Positions 33,042 to 42,597 are shown, counted from the stretch's first letter. The stretch is DNA of 63,296 nucleotides from an uncultured Eudoraea sp. (GCF_947258525.1 NZ_CAMYIP010000051.1:1-63296), one strand, 5' to 3'. Numbers and translations are program-made. The notes: generated by a model not told the origin, from the letters alone.

Positions 33042-35699
33042 ATGATGGATAATCGGATTACTTTAGTAGGAAATTACGGTAGAATGTTGCGTGAAACCCA
33101 GACATCTTCTAATGATTACTTAATAAAACAGTTACCTGTATCAACGGTTTTTGTAGATAAAAAATTCAAAATAATCCATGCTTCAGATAAGTGGATTACG
33201 GATTTCGATTTCATTAACAGGGATGTAATTGGCTTGTCGCTGTCTGAACTCTTTGGTGATATCAGTATATCATGGAAAAAAGATCTCAATAGGATAATTA
33301 AAGGCAAGGCCCTCCTTTCTGGAGTAGAAAACTTTTATGATTCTCAAAACAACGAAAAGTGGTTTGAGTGGGTAAATGTTCCCTGGTATGATGAACAGGA
33401 AAACATTATTGGTGTTATTATTAAAACAAAGGATATAACAGATACTATTTTTGATGATGTTAAGTTAGAAAAACTTGAAGTTTTACTGAAGGGTAAGTCC
33501 AAAACATCAAAAATCGGAGGCTGGGAGTACGATGCTGTTAAGGATAAATTAAGCTGGTGTAAAGTCACTAAAAAGCTGCATGAAGTCCCTGAAGACTTTG
33601 AACCGGATCTGGAAAGTGGTATCAATTTTTATAAAGAAGGCTATAGCAGAAACACTATAGCCATGGCGGTAGATATTGCCATGACCAAAGGATTAGCCTG
33701 GAACGAAACTTTAAATTTAATTACAGCTAATGGAAAAGAAATATCTGTTATTGCGACAGGAAAGCCTGTATTTAAAAATGAAAAGTTTTTGGGTCTAATT
33801 GGGACATTCCAAGATATTACGGATGAAGTACTAATCAAGGCAAAAACAGAAGAACAAGAGCGGATTTTTAGCAGCATATTTAATTCTTCCTATCAGTTTA
33901 CAGGTATTTTGGATACCGAAGGTACTTTCCTTGAGATAAACGATACTGCTTTAAAATTTTCAGATCTTAAACAGGAAGATATAATTAATAAAAAGTTTTG
34001 GGACGCCTATTGGTGGCCAATTCCAGACATGGTTAAAGAAGGGTTAAAGGAGGTCGTAGCTGCCGCAGCCCAGGGCGAGTTTATGCGAAGTGAGATCGTT
34101 GTTATTGATAAAAATAAACAACCTATTCCTGTAGATTTCAGTTTAAAACCTATTTATAACGAAGATGGGCAGGTAGTATCTCTTTTGGCCGAGGGCCGTA
34201 TGATCAAAGAAATGGTTGAGGCAAGACAGAAGCTGAAAATAAGTGAGAAGAAATTTAGATCCCTATACGAGTTGTCTCCAATTGCTTACATCCTTAGTGA
34301 TTTTGAAACTGGAGAGATACTGGATTGTAACAGTTCTTTTGAAAATGCCACAGCATATGGGAAAGAAGATTTAGCAAATTTAAGGTACTCCGATCTTCTG
34401 CCAGATTCATCAAAACACAAATTAATTAATTTTTTAAAGGAAGTAGATCTAAAAGGTACTTATGGACCTTTCGAACATAAGTTTCGTAAAAAGGACGGAA
34501 CAACTTATCCCGTTTTAATCAGTGGATCTCTGGTAGGAAATAAAAAAGGCAGAAAACTGCTTTGGTCTACAGCACAGGACATCTCGGAAGTAAGGAAAAA
34601 AGAAAAACAAATTAGGGACGAACAAAAATTACTAAAGACCTTAATAGATAACCTGCCACTTAATGTCTACATCAAAGATTTGCAATCGCGGAAAGTATTA
34701 GTAAATAAGGCAGAATTGAATTATTGTGGATTTAAGGACGAATCGGAAGTTTTAGGTAAAAATGATTTTGACTTTTACGATAAAGAATCTGCCATAATTT
34801 CAAGAGAAGAAGACCTAAGTGTAATTAATAGCTTAAAACCAATTTTGGGTAAGGAAACCATAAGCGTAAAAAAAGATGGGAGTCTGACTAGATTTATGTC
34901 ATCCAAAATTCCGCTTATTGGTCCTGATGGTAAAGCCAGCGGCCTGATAGGTATTAGCATGGATATTTCGGATCTTAAGCAAAAGGAGGAGGAGCTTAGA
35001 GACCTAATAAATGTTACTTCTATTCAAAACAAACAATTAATCAATTTTGCACACATTGTATCGCATAATTTAAGGTCTCATACTGCCAATTTTTCTATGT
35101 TATTAGAGTTTCTGGTTGATGAAAAAGATGAGAAGGAGCAGGATAATTTAATAAAAATGTTAACAGAAGCGTCCGATAACTTATTGGAAACACTGGACAA
35201 CTTAAATGAAGTAGTGGCCATAAGTACCAACGTAAATCTGGATAAAAAACCGGTTAATTTAAATGAGAAAATTGTAGCTGCAGAGAAAAATTTAGGGGCG
35301 TTCCTTAAAAAGAACAATGCTAAAATTATCAATAAAATACCCGATGATACTTTTATTAAGGTAATACCGGCGTATATAGACAGCATACTCATGAACTTTA
35401 TAACCAATTCCGTAAAGTATAAGGATGACAGCCGTGATCCGGTAATAAAATTATCTGTATCTAAAAAAACACATTATACTGTTTTAAGTATTGAGGATAA
35501 TGGGCTGGGTATTGATTTGAATAAATATGGTGAAAAATTATTTGGAATGTACAAAACATTCCATGATAATTCAGATGCAAGAGGTATTGGGTTGTATATT
35601 ACAAAAAATCAGGTGGAAGCCATGAATGGAAAGATAATGGCTTGCAGTGAAGTGGGCAAGGGAACTACGTTTAACATATATTTTAATGACAAAAATTAA
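33042..35699 (+). CDS. Sensor histidine kinase with five PAS domains
   Basis: An 885-residue soluble kinase. PAS-type domains are visible at about residues 27-135, 150-265, 270-395, 400-525 and 530-655. The fifth contains YIKDLQSRKVLVNKA, typical of PAS_4-type sensors. HisKA follows with the phospho-acceptor in NFAHIVSHNLRSH, then HATPase_c with NFITNSVKYKDD, EDNGLGID and GIGLYITKNQVEAMNG. No transmembrane segment is seen, so it senses a cytoplasmic signal. It overlaps the response regulator gene by 14 bases. Input is unknown. Confidence 0.9.
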   Translation: MMDNRITLVGNYGRMLRETQTSSNDYLIKQLPVSTVFVDKKFKIIHASDKWITDFDFINRDVIGLSLSELFGDISISWKKDLNRIIKGKALLSGVENFYDSQNNEKWFEWVNVPWYDEQENIIGVIIKTKDITDTIFDDVKLEKLEVLLKGKSKTSKIGGWEYDAVKDKLSWCKVTKKLHEVPEDFEPDLESGINFYKEGYSRNTIAMAVDIAMTKGLAWNETLNLITANGKEISVIATGKPVFKNEKFLGLIGTFQDITDEVLIKAKTEEQERIFSSIFNSSYQFTGILDTEGTFLEINDTALKFSDLKQEDIINKKFWDAYWWPIPDMVKEGLKEVVAAAAQGEFMRSEIVVIDKNKQPIPVDFSLKPIYNEDGQVVSLLAEGRMIKEMVEARQKLKISEKKFRSLYELSPIAYILSDFETGEILDCNSSFENATAYGKEDLANLRYSDLLPDSSKHKLINFLKEVDLKGTYGPFEHKFRKKDGTTYPVLISGSLVGNKKGRKLLWSTAQDISEVRKKEKQIRDEQKLLKTLIDNLPLNVYIKDLQSRKVLVNKAELNYCGFKDESEVLGKNDFDFYDKESAIISREEDLSVINSLKPILGKETISVKKDGSLTRFMSSKIPLIGPDGKASGLIGISMDISDLKQKEEELRDLINVTSIQNKQLINFAHIVSHNLRSHTANFSMLLEFLVDEKDEKEQDNLIKMLTEASDNLLETLDNLNEVVAISTNVNLDKKPVNLNEKIVAAEKNLGAFLKKNNAKIINKIPDDTFIKVIPAYIDSILMNFITNSVKYKDDSRDPVIKLSVSKKTHYTVLSIEDNGLGIDLNKYGEKLFGMYKTFHDNSDARGIGLYITKNQVEAMNGKIMACSEVGKGTTFNIYFNDKN

Positions 35700-36090
35700 A
35701 TCGATAGCTATAATAGATGATGACCCAATAACAGTATTTGGGATTAAAAGAATGCTAAGCACTTTAAATGTATGTGAAAATATCAAAAGTTATGTGAATG
35801 GGAAGGAAGCCATTGATGATTTTAAGAGCCTGATGAATCATAAGGCAGAGATCCCAGAGGTTATATTTTTAGATATAAATATGCCTATAATGGATGGATG
35901 GCAATTTCTTGAGGAATTCATTACACTGCCTATTACGCATAAAATAAGAATCAACATTTTGACTTCGTCCATAGATCCGGCTGACAGGGAGAACTGGAAA
36001 TACTATATGACCAAAACACACCACATCATAGATTATAAAAACAAACCTATACAAAAGAAGGAAATTGAAGAGATTACAAGAGCGGCTTAA
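35686..36090 (+). CDS. Single-domain response regulator
   Basis: A 134-residue CheY-like receiver without an output domain. Acidic pocket IIDDDP, phospho-acceptor Asp in FLDINMPIMDGW, and the Thr/Ser switch region INILTSSIDP followed by Lys in YKNKPI. I start at ATG 35686, which overlaps the kinase gene; an upstream start lies deep inside the kinase reading region. It likely acts by protein contact or phosphorelay rather than DNA binding. Confidence 0.9.
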   Translation: MTKIKSIAIIDDDPITVFGIKRMLSTLNVCENIKSYVNGKEAIDDFKSLMNHKAEIPEVIFLDINMPIMDGWQFLEEFITLPITHKIRINILTSSIDPADRENWKYYMTKTHHIIDYKNKPIQKKEIEEITRAA

Positions 36091-36251
36091 TTTATAAGCC
36101 AGATTTTTACTTAATTTTGATAAGGGAATTATCAGAATTCATATTAACAATTGGTGTGGATCTATTTGTGGTCTGAATATTATGAAGCCTCACATTTGCA
36201 ATATCCTGTCTTTCGCATTCCTAAGGATACACTTAATGGCGTAAAAGAAAA

Positions 36252-36839
36252 CTAATCTGCAAATAGTGATTTGATATTGGTATAAGAATTCTCCAGGGCC
36301 TTATGAATTTTCTGAGGACCTTTCCATTTTACTTTCTCTATTCCCTCTTTTTTTTGACCTACCAACTTTCCTTTGTAAGAGGTTTTCATAGCATACCAAT
36401 GAACTTCCTTGAGTTTGTAGATTCCGTTTCTCTTAAAAATGTGGTAAGTTTTCCGAAGAAAATTTTCAATCTTTAACCCTTTTACCCCTGTTTCTTCCTC
36501 AACTTCTCTAAGCGCACATTCTTCAATAGTCTCGCCTTTTTCAAGTTTTCCTTTAGGCAGATCCCATTTATCATTCCTATATATAAAAAGAACTTTTCCC
36601 TTTTTATTGGTTACAACCCCCCCTCCAGCAATTTCCAAAGGAATTTTTTTTGTAAACTTTTTTAAAATTTCTTCATGGTTAGGATGGTAAATAAATGCCC
36701 TTTGCATCTTTTTTTTTGCCAAGGCATCTATAGCATTGCTAATGGCTTCGCCATTTAACATAAAATACTCACCATTCACGGTATCAGACAGTCTGTTTGT
36801 TAAAATCAAAGGGGCATCTTTAACAAAAACTTTATACAT
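36252..36839 (-). CDS. NUDIX hydrolase
   Basis: A 195-residue protein starting MYKVFVKDAPLILTNRLS. A Bacteroidota-specific N-terminal region precedes a Nudix box, GKLEKGETIEECALREVEEETGVKG, with intact REVEEET. The Nudix box hydrolyses nucleoside diphosphates linked to another moiety; the substrate is unknown. Its start codon is 7 bases from the divergent pyrE start. A start nine codons upstream (36866) would lie inside pyrE and is rejected. Confidence 0.9.
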   Translation of the reverse strand: MYKVFVKDAPLILTNRLSDTVNGEYFMLNGEAISNAIDALAKKKMQRAFIYHPNHEEILKKFTKKIPLEIAGGGVVTNKKGKVLFIYRNDKWDLPKGKLEKGETIEECALREVEEETGVKGLKIENFLRKTYHIFKRNGIYKLKEVHWYAMKTSYKGKLVGQKKEGIEKVKWKGPQKIHKALENSYTNIKSLFAD

Positions 36840-36842
36840 TTG
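36835..36842 (+). promoter_or_regulatory. Possible -7 element of pyrE inside the Nudix start region
   Basis: TACATTTG matches TAnnTTTG and spans the divergent Nudix start codon. It ends four bases before the pyrE ATG, so pyrE mRNA from here would be leaderless. No TTG at the -33 distance. Confidence 0.45.
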
Positions 36843-36846
36843 TGAA

Positions 36847-37488
36847 ATGGTTTTAGATAAGAACACTGCGGCAAAAACAGCCGAGCTCCTACTGCAAATT
36901 AATGCAATTAAGTTGAAACCAGAAAATCCTTTTACATGGGCCTCCGGCTGGAAATCTCCAATTTATTGTGACAACAGGATAATCCTATCTTTTCCAGATA
37001 TCAGAAATTATATAAGGGAACAAATTGCAAAACAACTTGTAGACTTATACGGTAAGCCAGATGTAATTGCCGGGGTTGCTACTGGGGCAATAGGTATTGG
37101 GGTGCTTGTTGCGGACTATCTGGGTTTGCCTTTTATTTATGTGAGGCCCGAAGCCAAGTCGCATGGCAGACAAAATCAAATTGAAGGACAGTTATCTGAA
37201 AATCAGACTGTTGTTGTTATTGAAGATCTCATAAGCACTGGTAAAAGCAGCCTGAACGCGGTAGAAGCCTTAAAACAAAGTGGGGCGGTTGTAAAAGGAA
37301 TGTTAGCAATTTTTACGTATGGTTTCAACATCTCGGAAGAGAATTTTAAAGCCAAAGAAATAGAACTTCATACGCTTAGTGATTATGAATATCTTATTGA
37401 GCAAGCCTCATCCAGCAAACATATTAAGGAGGACCAATTAAAAACACTCATTGAATGGAGAAACAATCCTTCAATATGGAAATCATAA
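36847..37488 (+). CDS. pyrE: Orotate phosphoribosyltransferase
   Basis: A 213-residue enzyme of pyrimidine synthesis, joining orotate to PRPP. PRPP loop VVIEDLISTGKSSLNAVEALK and substrate segments FTWASGWKSPIYCDNR and ATGAIGIGVLVADYLGLPFIYVRPEAKSHGR are present. I start at MVLDKNTAAK (36847); the longer open frame begins inside the opposing gene and has no coding look. An SRPBCC gene follows 4 bases after the stop. Confidence 0.95.
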   Translation: MVLDKNTAAKTAELLLQINAIKLKPENPFTWASGWKSPIYCDNRIILSFPDIRNYIREQIAKQLVDLYGKPDVIAGVATGAIGIGVLVADYLGLPFIYVRPEAKSHGRQNQIEGQLSENQTVVVIEDLISTGKSSLNAVEALKQSGAVVKGMLAIFTYGFNISEENFKAKEIELHTLSDYEYLIEQASSSKHIKEDQLKTLIEWRNNPSIWKS

Positions 37489-37492
37489 AAAA

Positions 37493-37885
37493 ATGGAAAT
37501 AACAACTAAAAAGAAAACCGTCTCTAAAAACATAAAGGATGTCTATGAGTTTGTTATCGATCTTAAAAACTTTGAGCAATTAATGCCCGATAGTATCGAT
37601 AAATTTGAAGTTTTAGACAACGATACTTTCCTATTTGCTCTTAAAGGGATGCCACAGATAGTACTGAAAAGAAATAATCAACAACCTTTTAACCAGCTGG
37701 TATTGGGAGCTGCCAGTGAAAAGTTGCCATTTACACTTACTGTGGATATAGCCTCTATAAACGACAATGAAACAGAAGTTGGTTTAAGCTTTGAAGGAGA
37801 GTTTAATGCAATGATGGCGATGATGATAAAAACGCCTATTACTAATTTTATGAATGCGTTATCGGAGAATTTGAGCGAAATATAA
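37493..37885 (+). CDS. SRPBCC (START-like) family protein
   Basis: A 130-residue protein with a START-like fold pattern: KTVSKNIKDVYEFVIDLKNFEQLMPDSI at the N-terminus and FMNALSENLSEI as the closing helix. Family members bind hydrophobic ligands in a deep pocket; no ligand can be named. The start at MEITTKKKT (37493) follows the pyrE stop by 4 bases, so it is probably co-transcribed. Confidence 0.8.
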   Translation: MEITTKKKTVSKNIKDVYEFVIDLKNFEQLMPDSIDKFEVLDNDTFLFALKGMPQIVLKRNNQQPFNQLVLGAASEKLPFTLTVDIASINDNETEVGLSFEGEFNAMMAMMIKTPITNFMNALSENLSEI

Positions 37886-37920
37886 CTTTCAATTCTCAAT
37901 TTAATTATCCTCCATACAAT

Positions 37921-38652
37921 TTAATACAAGAGTTCCAATTCCTTGAATGCATATTCTTTTAAAATGGAATCCTCTAATTCCACTATTAAATTTCCAACTT
38001 CAGAGACTCCGCGAATATAGCCTGTGAACAGCTTAGAATTACTGTCTTTGAAAGTAGACGGTTTATCCATCCTGAAAAGTAAGCTTTTATATTTTTGGCG
38101 CATATCCGTATCTTTTCCAGATTCAAAATCATCAAAGAGTATTTGCAGGTTCTGCACTATGCATGTTTGCACCTCATCCAGACTAAAAGTCTTCCCTGTA
38201 ATTCTTTTTAATGATGAAGCTTTCTTTAAATTCCCGAATTCTAATTGATTCACATTCAATCCAAAACCAATTATAGAGGACTGAATTAAATTATTCTTCA
38301 AATTGTTTTCTATTAGAATACCACATATCTTAAAATTACCTGACATAATGTCGTTAGGCCATTTAACCTGTAAGTTTGGTATAACTAATTTTTTAAGTGT
38401 ATTATAAATTGCTAATGAAGTGATTATATTTAATAAGAATTGTTCCTGAATATGGAAGTTCTTAAAATACTTTAAAACGCTAAACGTTAGGTTCTTACCT
38501 GCTTCAGATTCCCATTGAGACCCCATTTGCCCGCGACCATGCAACTGCTGATTTGCCGTAACAATTGTAAAATCTTCTGGTTTCTCTGAAAGCATTAAGT
38601 TTTTTAGGTATGCATTTGTCGAATCCGTGGCATCAAGTTTGATCCTTATCAT
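37921..38652 (-). CDS. birA: Biotin--[acetyl-CoA-carboxylase] ligase
   Basis: A 243-residue ligase domain without the N-terminal DNA-binding domain of E. coli BirA, so it is not expected to act as a repressor. Motifs: LDATDSTNAYLKNL, QQLHGRGQMGSQWESEAGKNLTFS and VKWPNDIMSGNFKICGILIENNL with the biotinyl-AMP loop. It is convergent with the pyrE-SRPBCC pair and divergent from rsfS. Confidence 0.93.
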   Translation of the reverse strand: MIRIKLDATDSTNAYLKNLMLSEKPEDFTIVTANQQLHGRGQMGSQWESEAGKNLTFSVLKYFKNFHIQEQFLLNIITSLAIYNTLKKLVIPNLQVKWPNDIMSGNFKICGILIENNLKNNLIQSSIIGFGLNVNQLEFGNLKKASSLKRITGKTFSLDEVQTCIVQNLQILFDDFESGKDTDMRQKYKSLLFRMDKPSTFKDSNSKLFTGYIRGVSEVGNLIVELEDSILKEYAFKELELLY

Positions 38653-38719
38653 GTAGGCTTATTCGTTTTTGATCTACAATGTTATGTTAAAAACAATAGC
38701 TAAGAAAACAAAAAAACAA

Positions 38720-38727
38720 TAACTTTG
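38720..38727 (+). promoter_or_regulatory. Possible -7 element of the rsfS-ftsH operon
   Basis: TAACTTTG matches TAnnTTTG and lies 19 bases before the rsfS start. No TTG at the -33 distance. Confidence 0.45.
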
Positions 38728-38746
38728 TATAAATTAAAATTATTGA

Positions 38747-39124
38747 ATGCAGAAAAGCAAAGCAAGTGCAGATGAGTTAATTACTTTAATCTTAGATGGA
38801 ATAGAAGAAGTTAAAGGACTCGAGATAAATGTACTTGACCTAAGGGAAATAGAGAATACTGTCTGTGACTACTTCATAATTTGTAATGGCACTTCTAATA
38901 CGCATGTAAATGCGATAGTAAATTCAATCCAAAAAACAGTAAGTAAGGCAATAAAAGACAAGCCCTGGCATGTTGAAGGATCAGAAAATTCAGAATGGGT
39001 ACTGTTAGACTATGTAAACGTGGTTGTTCATGTATTTCAAAAACATATAAGAGAATTTTATGATGTTGAGGGGCTTTGGGGAGACGCAAAAGTCACAATG
39101 GTAGAAAGTAGTTTTAATCAGTAA
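38747..39124 (+). CDS. rsfS: Ribosomal silencing factor RsfS
   Basis: A 125-residue RsfS (Iojap) protein that binds L14 and blocks subunit joining during starvation. It shows DYFIICNGTSNTHVNAIVNSIQKTV, then KPWHVEGSENSEWVLLDYVNVVVHVFQKHIREFYDVEGLWGDA. The position before ftsH is standard in Flavobacteriaceae, with 9 bases between the two genes. Confidence 0.95.
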   Translation: MQKSKASADELITLILDGIEEVKGLEINVLDLREIENTVCDYFIICNGTSNTHVNAIVNSIQKTVSKAIKDKPWHVEGSENSEWVLLDYVNVVVHVFQKHIREFYDVEGLWGDAKVTMVESSFNQ

Positions 39125-39133
39125 AAAAAGACA

Positions 39134-41125
39134 ATGGCAAAAGATAATGATACCCCGCAAAAGAAACCGAGATTCAGTTCCTGGTGGATATATGGCTTAA
39201 TTGCAATATTCTTAATTGCTTTCCAATTCTTTGGAAGCGATAATTTGGCCTCTACCAAAAAAACAACTACTTCTGAACTACAGGAATACCTGAGAAATGG
39301 AGATATTACCAAGATATTGATTATCACCAATATCAATCAGGCTAAAGTTTTCCTATCTGATGAAGCACTCGCCAAGGATGTGCACAAAGATGTATCAGAA
39401 AAACCTTTGTTTCCTTCAACAGGTTCTGTTCCGCAATATGTACTGGACTATGGGGATTTGCAAATTTTTCAAAATGAGATAACCGAAATAAAAAAGGAGA
39501 ATAACTTAGATACCATAGTAGAATTTGATAAAGAGTCTAATGTCTTTATGGAATTGCTATTATCTATTCTTCCATTTGTATTGATTATTGGGATATGGAT
39601 TTATCTTATGCGCAGAATGTCAGGAGGCGCCGGAGGCGGTGCCGGTGGTCAGATATTCAATATCGGCAAATCTAAAGCTAAGTTATTTGATGAAAAAACA
39701 GATACCAGGACTTCTTTTAAAGACGTTGCAGGCTTAGAGGGAGCCAAAGAAGAAGTAGAAGAAATAGTAGAATTTTTAAAGCACCCTGATAAGTATACCT
39801 CCCTGGGCGGGAAAATTCCTAAAGGTGCTTTGCTGGTAGGACCTCCGGGAACCGGTAAAACCTTGTTGGCGAAAGCTGTAGCAGGCGAAGCAAAAGTTCC
39901 GTTTTTCTCCTTATCAGGATCAGATTTTGTAGAAATGTTTGTTGGTGTTGGTGCCTCAAGAGTTAGAGATCTGTTTAAGCAAGCAAAGGACAAGTCTCCG
40001 GCAATTATATTTATCGATGAAATTGATGCCATAGGACGGGCAAGAGGTAAGAACAACTTCACAGGATCTAATGATGAACGTGAAAATACCTTGAACCAAT
40101 TACTGACAGAGATGGATGGTTTTGGCACAAATACCAATGTAATTGTATTGGCTGCTACCAACAGAGCAGATGTCTTGGATAAAGCTTTGATGCGTGCAGG
40201 TAGATTTGACAGACAGATTTATGTAGATCTTCCGGATATCCGGGAAAGAAAAGAAATTTTTGAAGTACATCTTAGACCTATTAAAACCTCTGAGACACTG
40301 GATCTTGATTTTCTGGCCAGACAAACACCCGGATTTTCCGGAGCAGATATAGCCAACGTCTGTAATGAGGCAGCACTTATTGCAGCGCGTAAGGAAAAAA
40401 AGGCAGTGGGCAAACAAGACTTCCTGGATGCAGTAGACAGAATTGTTGGTGGTCTTGAAAAAAAGAATAAAATTATTACTCCTGAAGAAAAGAAGACTAT
40501 TGCATATCACGAGGCTGGTCATGCAACAGTAAGTTGGATGCTCGAACATGCAGCACCATTGGTAAAAGTCACAATTGTACCAAGAGGTCAGTCTCTGGGT
40601 TCGGCCTGGTATTTACCCGAAGAACGACTTATTGTTCGTCCGGAACAAATGCAGGATGAAATGTGTGCTACTTTGGGAGGAAGGGCCGCAGAGAAAGTGA
40701 TATTCAATAAAATATCTACTGGTGCCCTAAGTGATTTGGAAAAGGTAACCAAACAAGCCCGTGCCATGGTAACAATTTATGGGCTAAATGACGAAATTGG
40801 AAACCTTACCTATTACGATTCCTCAGGTCAAAATGAATATGGGTTTACCAAGCCTTATAGCGAAGATACCGCTCAGGTAATTGATCAGGAAATTTCCAAA
40901 TTAATTGAAGAGCAGTATATACGAGCTATTGATGTGCTGAAAAAAAATAAAGATAAACTTATTGCATTGGCTGAGCGCTTATTGGAAAAAGAAGTTATCT
41001 TTAAAGAGGATTTAGTTAAAATTTTCGGTAGTCGCCCTTTTGAAAAAGAATTTGATCAAAAAGGTCAGGAAATAGTCTCTACTGAAAAGCTTACACCTGA
41101 AGAATCTACCGAAGAAAATAATTAG
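39134..41125 (+). CDS. ftsH: ATP-dependent zinc metalloprotease FtsH
   Basis: A 663-residue membrane AAA+ protease degrading misfolded and regulatory proteins. Two transmembrane helices (about 18-34 and 140-158) flank a periplasmic domain. The AAA module has Walker A GPPGTGKT (236-243), Walker B IIFIDEIDAIG, the second region of homology (NRADVLDKALMRAGRFDRQ) and the zinc site HEAGHA. The C-terminus is Glu-rich. It is the second gene of the rsfS operon. Confidence 0.97.
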   Translation: MAKDNDTPQKKPRFSSWWIYGLIAIFLIAFQFFGSDNLASTKKTTTSELQEYLRNGDITKILIITNINQAKVFLSDEALAKDVHKDVSEKPLFPSTGSVPQYVLDYGDLQIFQNEITEIKKENNLDTIVEFDKESNVFMELLLSILPFVLIIGIWIYLMRRMSGGAGGGAGGQIFNIGKSKAKLFDEKTDTRTSFKDVAGLEGAKEEVEEIVEFLKHPDKYTSLGGKIPKGALLVGPPGTGKTLLAKAVAGEAKVPFFSLSGSDFVEMFVGVGASRVRDLFKQAKDKSPAIIFIDEIDAIGRARGKNNFTGSNDERENTLNQLLTEMDGFGTNTNVIVLAATNRADVLDKALMRAGRFDRQIYVDLPDIRERKEIFEVHLRPIKTSETLDLDFLARQTPGFSGADIANVCNEAALIAARKEKKAVGKQDFLDAVDRIVGGLEKKNKIITPEEKKTIAYHEAGHATVSWMLEHAAPLVKVTIVPRGQSLGSAWYLPEERLIVRPEQMQDEMCATLGGRAAEKVIFNKISTGALSDLEKVTKQARAMVTIYGLNDEIGNLTYYDSSGQNEYGFTKPYSEDTAQVIDQEISKLIEEQYIRAIDVLKKNKDKLIALAERLLEKEVIFKEDLVKIFGSRPFEKEFDQKGQEIVSTEKLTPEESTEENN

Positions 41126-41180
41126 TAATTCTAGGCGTTTTTTAAATAAATCGAGTATTATTTGAAGACTAGATATATCG

Positions 41181-41792
41181 ATGGGTCTATTTGACAAGCT
41201 ATTTGGCGGCGGTAAAAAGAAAGTTTCCAAAGAAACAGTGGAAACGAGAGGTATGCATATGCCCGACCTAAATATTCCTGTTGATGAAAAGTTTACTATT
41301 CATTTCAAAAAGAATGGCGGAAAATTCATTTATTGCGATTCTTTCGATGAAGTTACTGAAGCTTTAAAAAATATAATTGAAGAAAATCATTGGGAGGAAA
41401 ATCTTTTCTTCGTAATGAATCCTCGCCTAAGAGAGAAATTTTCCAAGAATAATATACACTTTACTGATGAGGCAAACGAAAGTGAAATTTTCTTTACTAC
41501 TTGTGAACATTTAGTAGCTCAAAACGGTTCTATATTGGTTTGCTCAAACCAGCTTAAAGAGAAGAAGCTGAACGAAGTGCCGGATAATGTTATTGTTTTT
41601 GCGACCACCAGTCAGTTGGTGGATACTATTGGTGAGGGCTTAAAAACAATCAAGAAAAAATACAGACAAGGCATTCCTGCAAATATTACTACCATTAAAC
41701 ATTTTCAAGGAACTGAAGAAAATGCGAATGATTTTCTAACCTACGGAAGCAGCACAAAGCACTTGTATTTATTACTTATGGAAGACCTTTAG
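41181..41792 (+). CDS. LUD-domain (LutC-like) protein
   Basis: A 203-residue protein with a LutC-like LUD fold: an N-terminal segment FGGGKKKVSKETVETRG, then FEVTEALKNIIEENHWEENLF, SEIFFTTCEHLVAQNGSILVCSNQL and VIVFATTSQLVDTIGEGL. Family members assist lactate utilisation, but this copy lacks LutA/LutB partners and sits between ftsH and cdsA, as in other Bacteroidota. The role there is not established. Only 1 base separates its stop from cdsA. Confidence 0.78.
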   Translation: MGLFDKLFGGGKKKVSKETVETRGMHMPDLNIPVDEKFTIHFKKNGGKFIYCDSFDEVTEALKNIIEENHWEENLFFVMNPRLREKFSKNNIHFTDEANESEIFFTTCEHLVAQNGSILVCSNQLKEKKLNEVPDNVIVFATTSQLVDTIGEGLKTIKKKYRQGIPANITTIKHFQGTEENANDFLTYGSSTKHLYLLLMEDL

Positions 41793-41793
41793 T

Positions 41794-42597
41794 ATGAAAG
41801 AACTTCTTAGGCGATTATTAACTGGCGCTGTTTATGTAATTCTACTTCTTTCCGCCGTTTTTCTAAGTTCAGATGCATTTGACTTTCTCTTTATGGTTTT
41901 TGGCCTTGCTTGTTTGTATGAATATAAAAGATTGGTATCCCTAAGGGGATACTATATTTTTATAGCCTACCTAGGTCTATGGTGGGCTTATATTTATCTT
42001 ATAGATGATAAAATTTTGATCAATGTACTCATGTTTCTTACCATCATTGTGAACTTTAGTTTGATTTACTACCTATTTTCTAAAAAGAAAAAAATCTATT
42101 ATAATTACGAAAAATTTATTGCAGGTCTTTTCTATGTTGGAGGCGGATGCATTTTTTTGACTATGATCCCATATAAGGACAATGAATTTGCCAAATACCT
42201 AATTATGGGAATTTTTATATTAATTTGGGTAAACGATTCATTTGCCTATGTTGTAGGCAAGACATTGGGCCGTACAAAACTATATCCGGCGGTATCGCCT
42301 AAAAAGACTGTTGAAGGATCCGTAGGAGGATTGGTTTTTACTTTGGGAGCTGCCTATATTATGGCGAAATACGAACATATTGTAAACCCCACACAATGGG
42401 TTATATTGGCCGGTGTTATAGTGCTAACCGGGAGTTTGGGTGACCTGGTTGAATCTAAATTAAAGAGACAGGCTGGTGTTAAGGATAGTGGTGCCATTTT
42501 GCCGGGACATGGCGGCATGCTAGATCGCTTAGATAGCTTAATATTTGCTGCCCCTTTTGCTTATTTAACTTTAATGTTGTTTTCATATGTTTCATAG
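41794..42597 (+). CDS. cdsA: Phosphatidate cytidylyltransferase
   Basis: A 267-residue multi-span membrane enzyme making CDP-diacylglycerol from phosphatidate and CTP. The C-terminal signature is well kept: SPKKTVEGSVGGLV, GDLVESKLKRQAGVKDSGAILPGHGGMLDRLDSL. It overlaps the following psd gene by 11 bases, giving a phospholipid synthesis pair. Confidence 0.95.
   Translation: MKELLRRLLTGAVYVILLLSAVFLSSDAFDFLFMVFGLACLYEYKRLVSLRGYYIFIAYLGLWWAYIYLIDDKILINVLMFLTIIVNFSLIYYLFSKKKKIYYNYEKFIAGLFYVGGGCIFLTMIPYKDNEFAKYLIMGIFILIWVNDSFAYVVGKTLGRTKLYPAVSPKKTVEGSVGGLVFTLGAAYIMAKYEHIVNPTQWVILAGVIVLTGSLGDLVESKLKRQAGVKDSGAILPGHGGMLDRLDSLIFAAPFAYLTLMLFSYVS

Noticed and set aside
39649-40161. 170-residue frame antisense to ftsH
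   Set aside because: FtsH motifs in the plus strand account for the region; the antisense product is low-complexity and lacks a start context.
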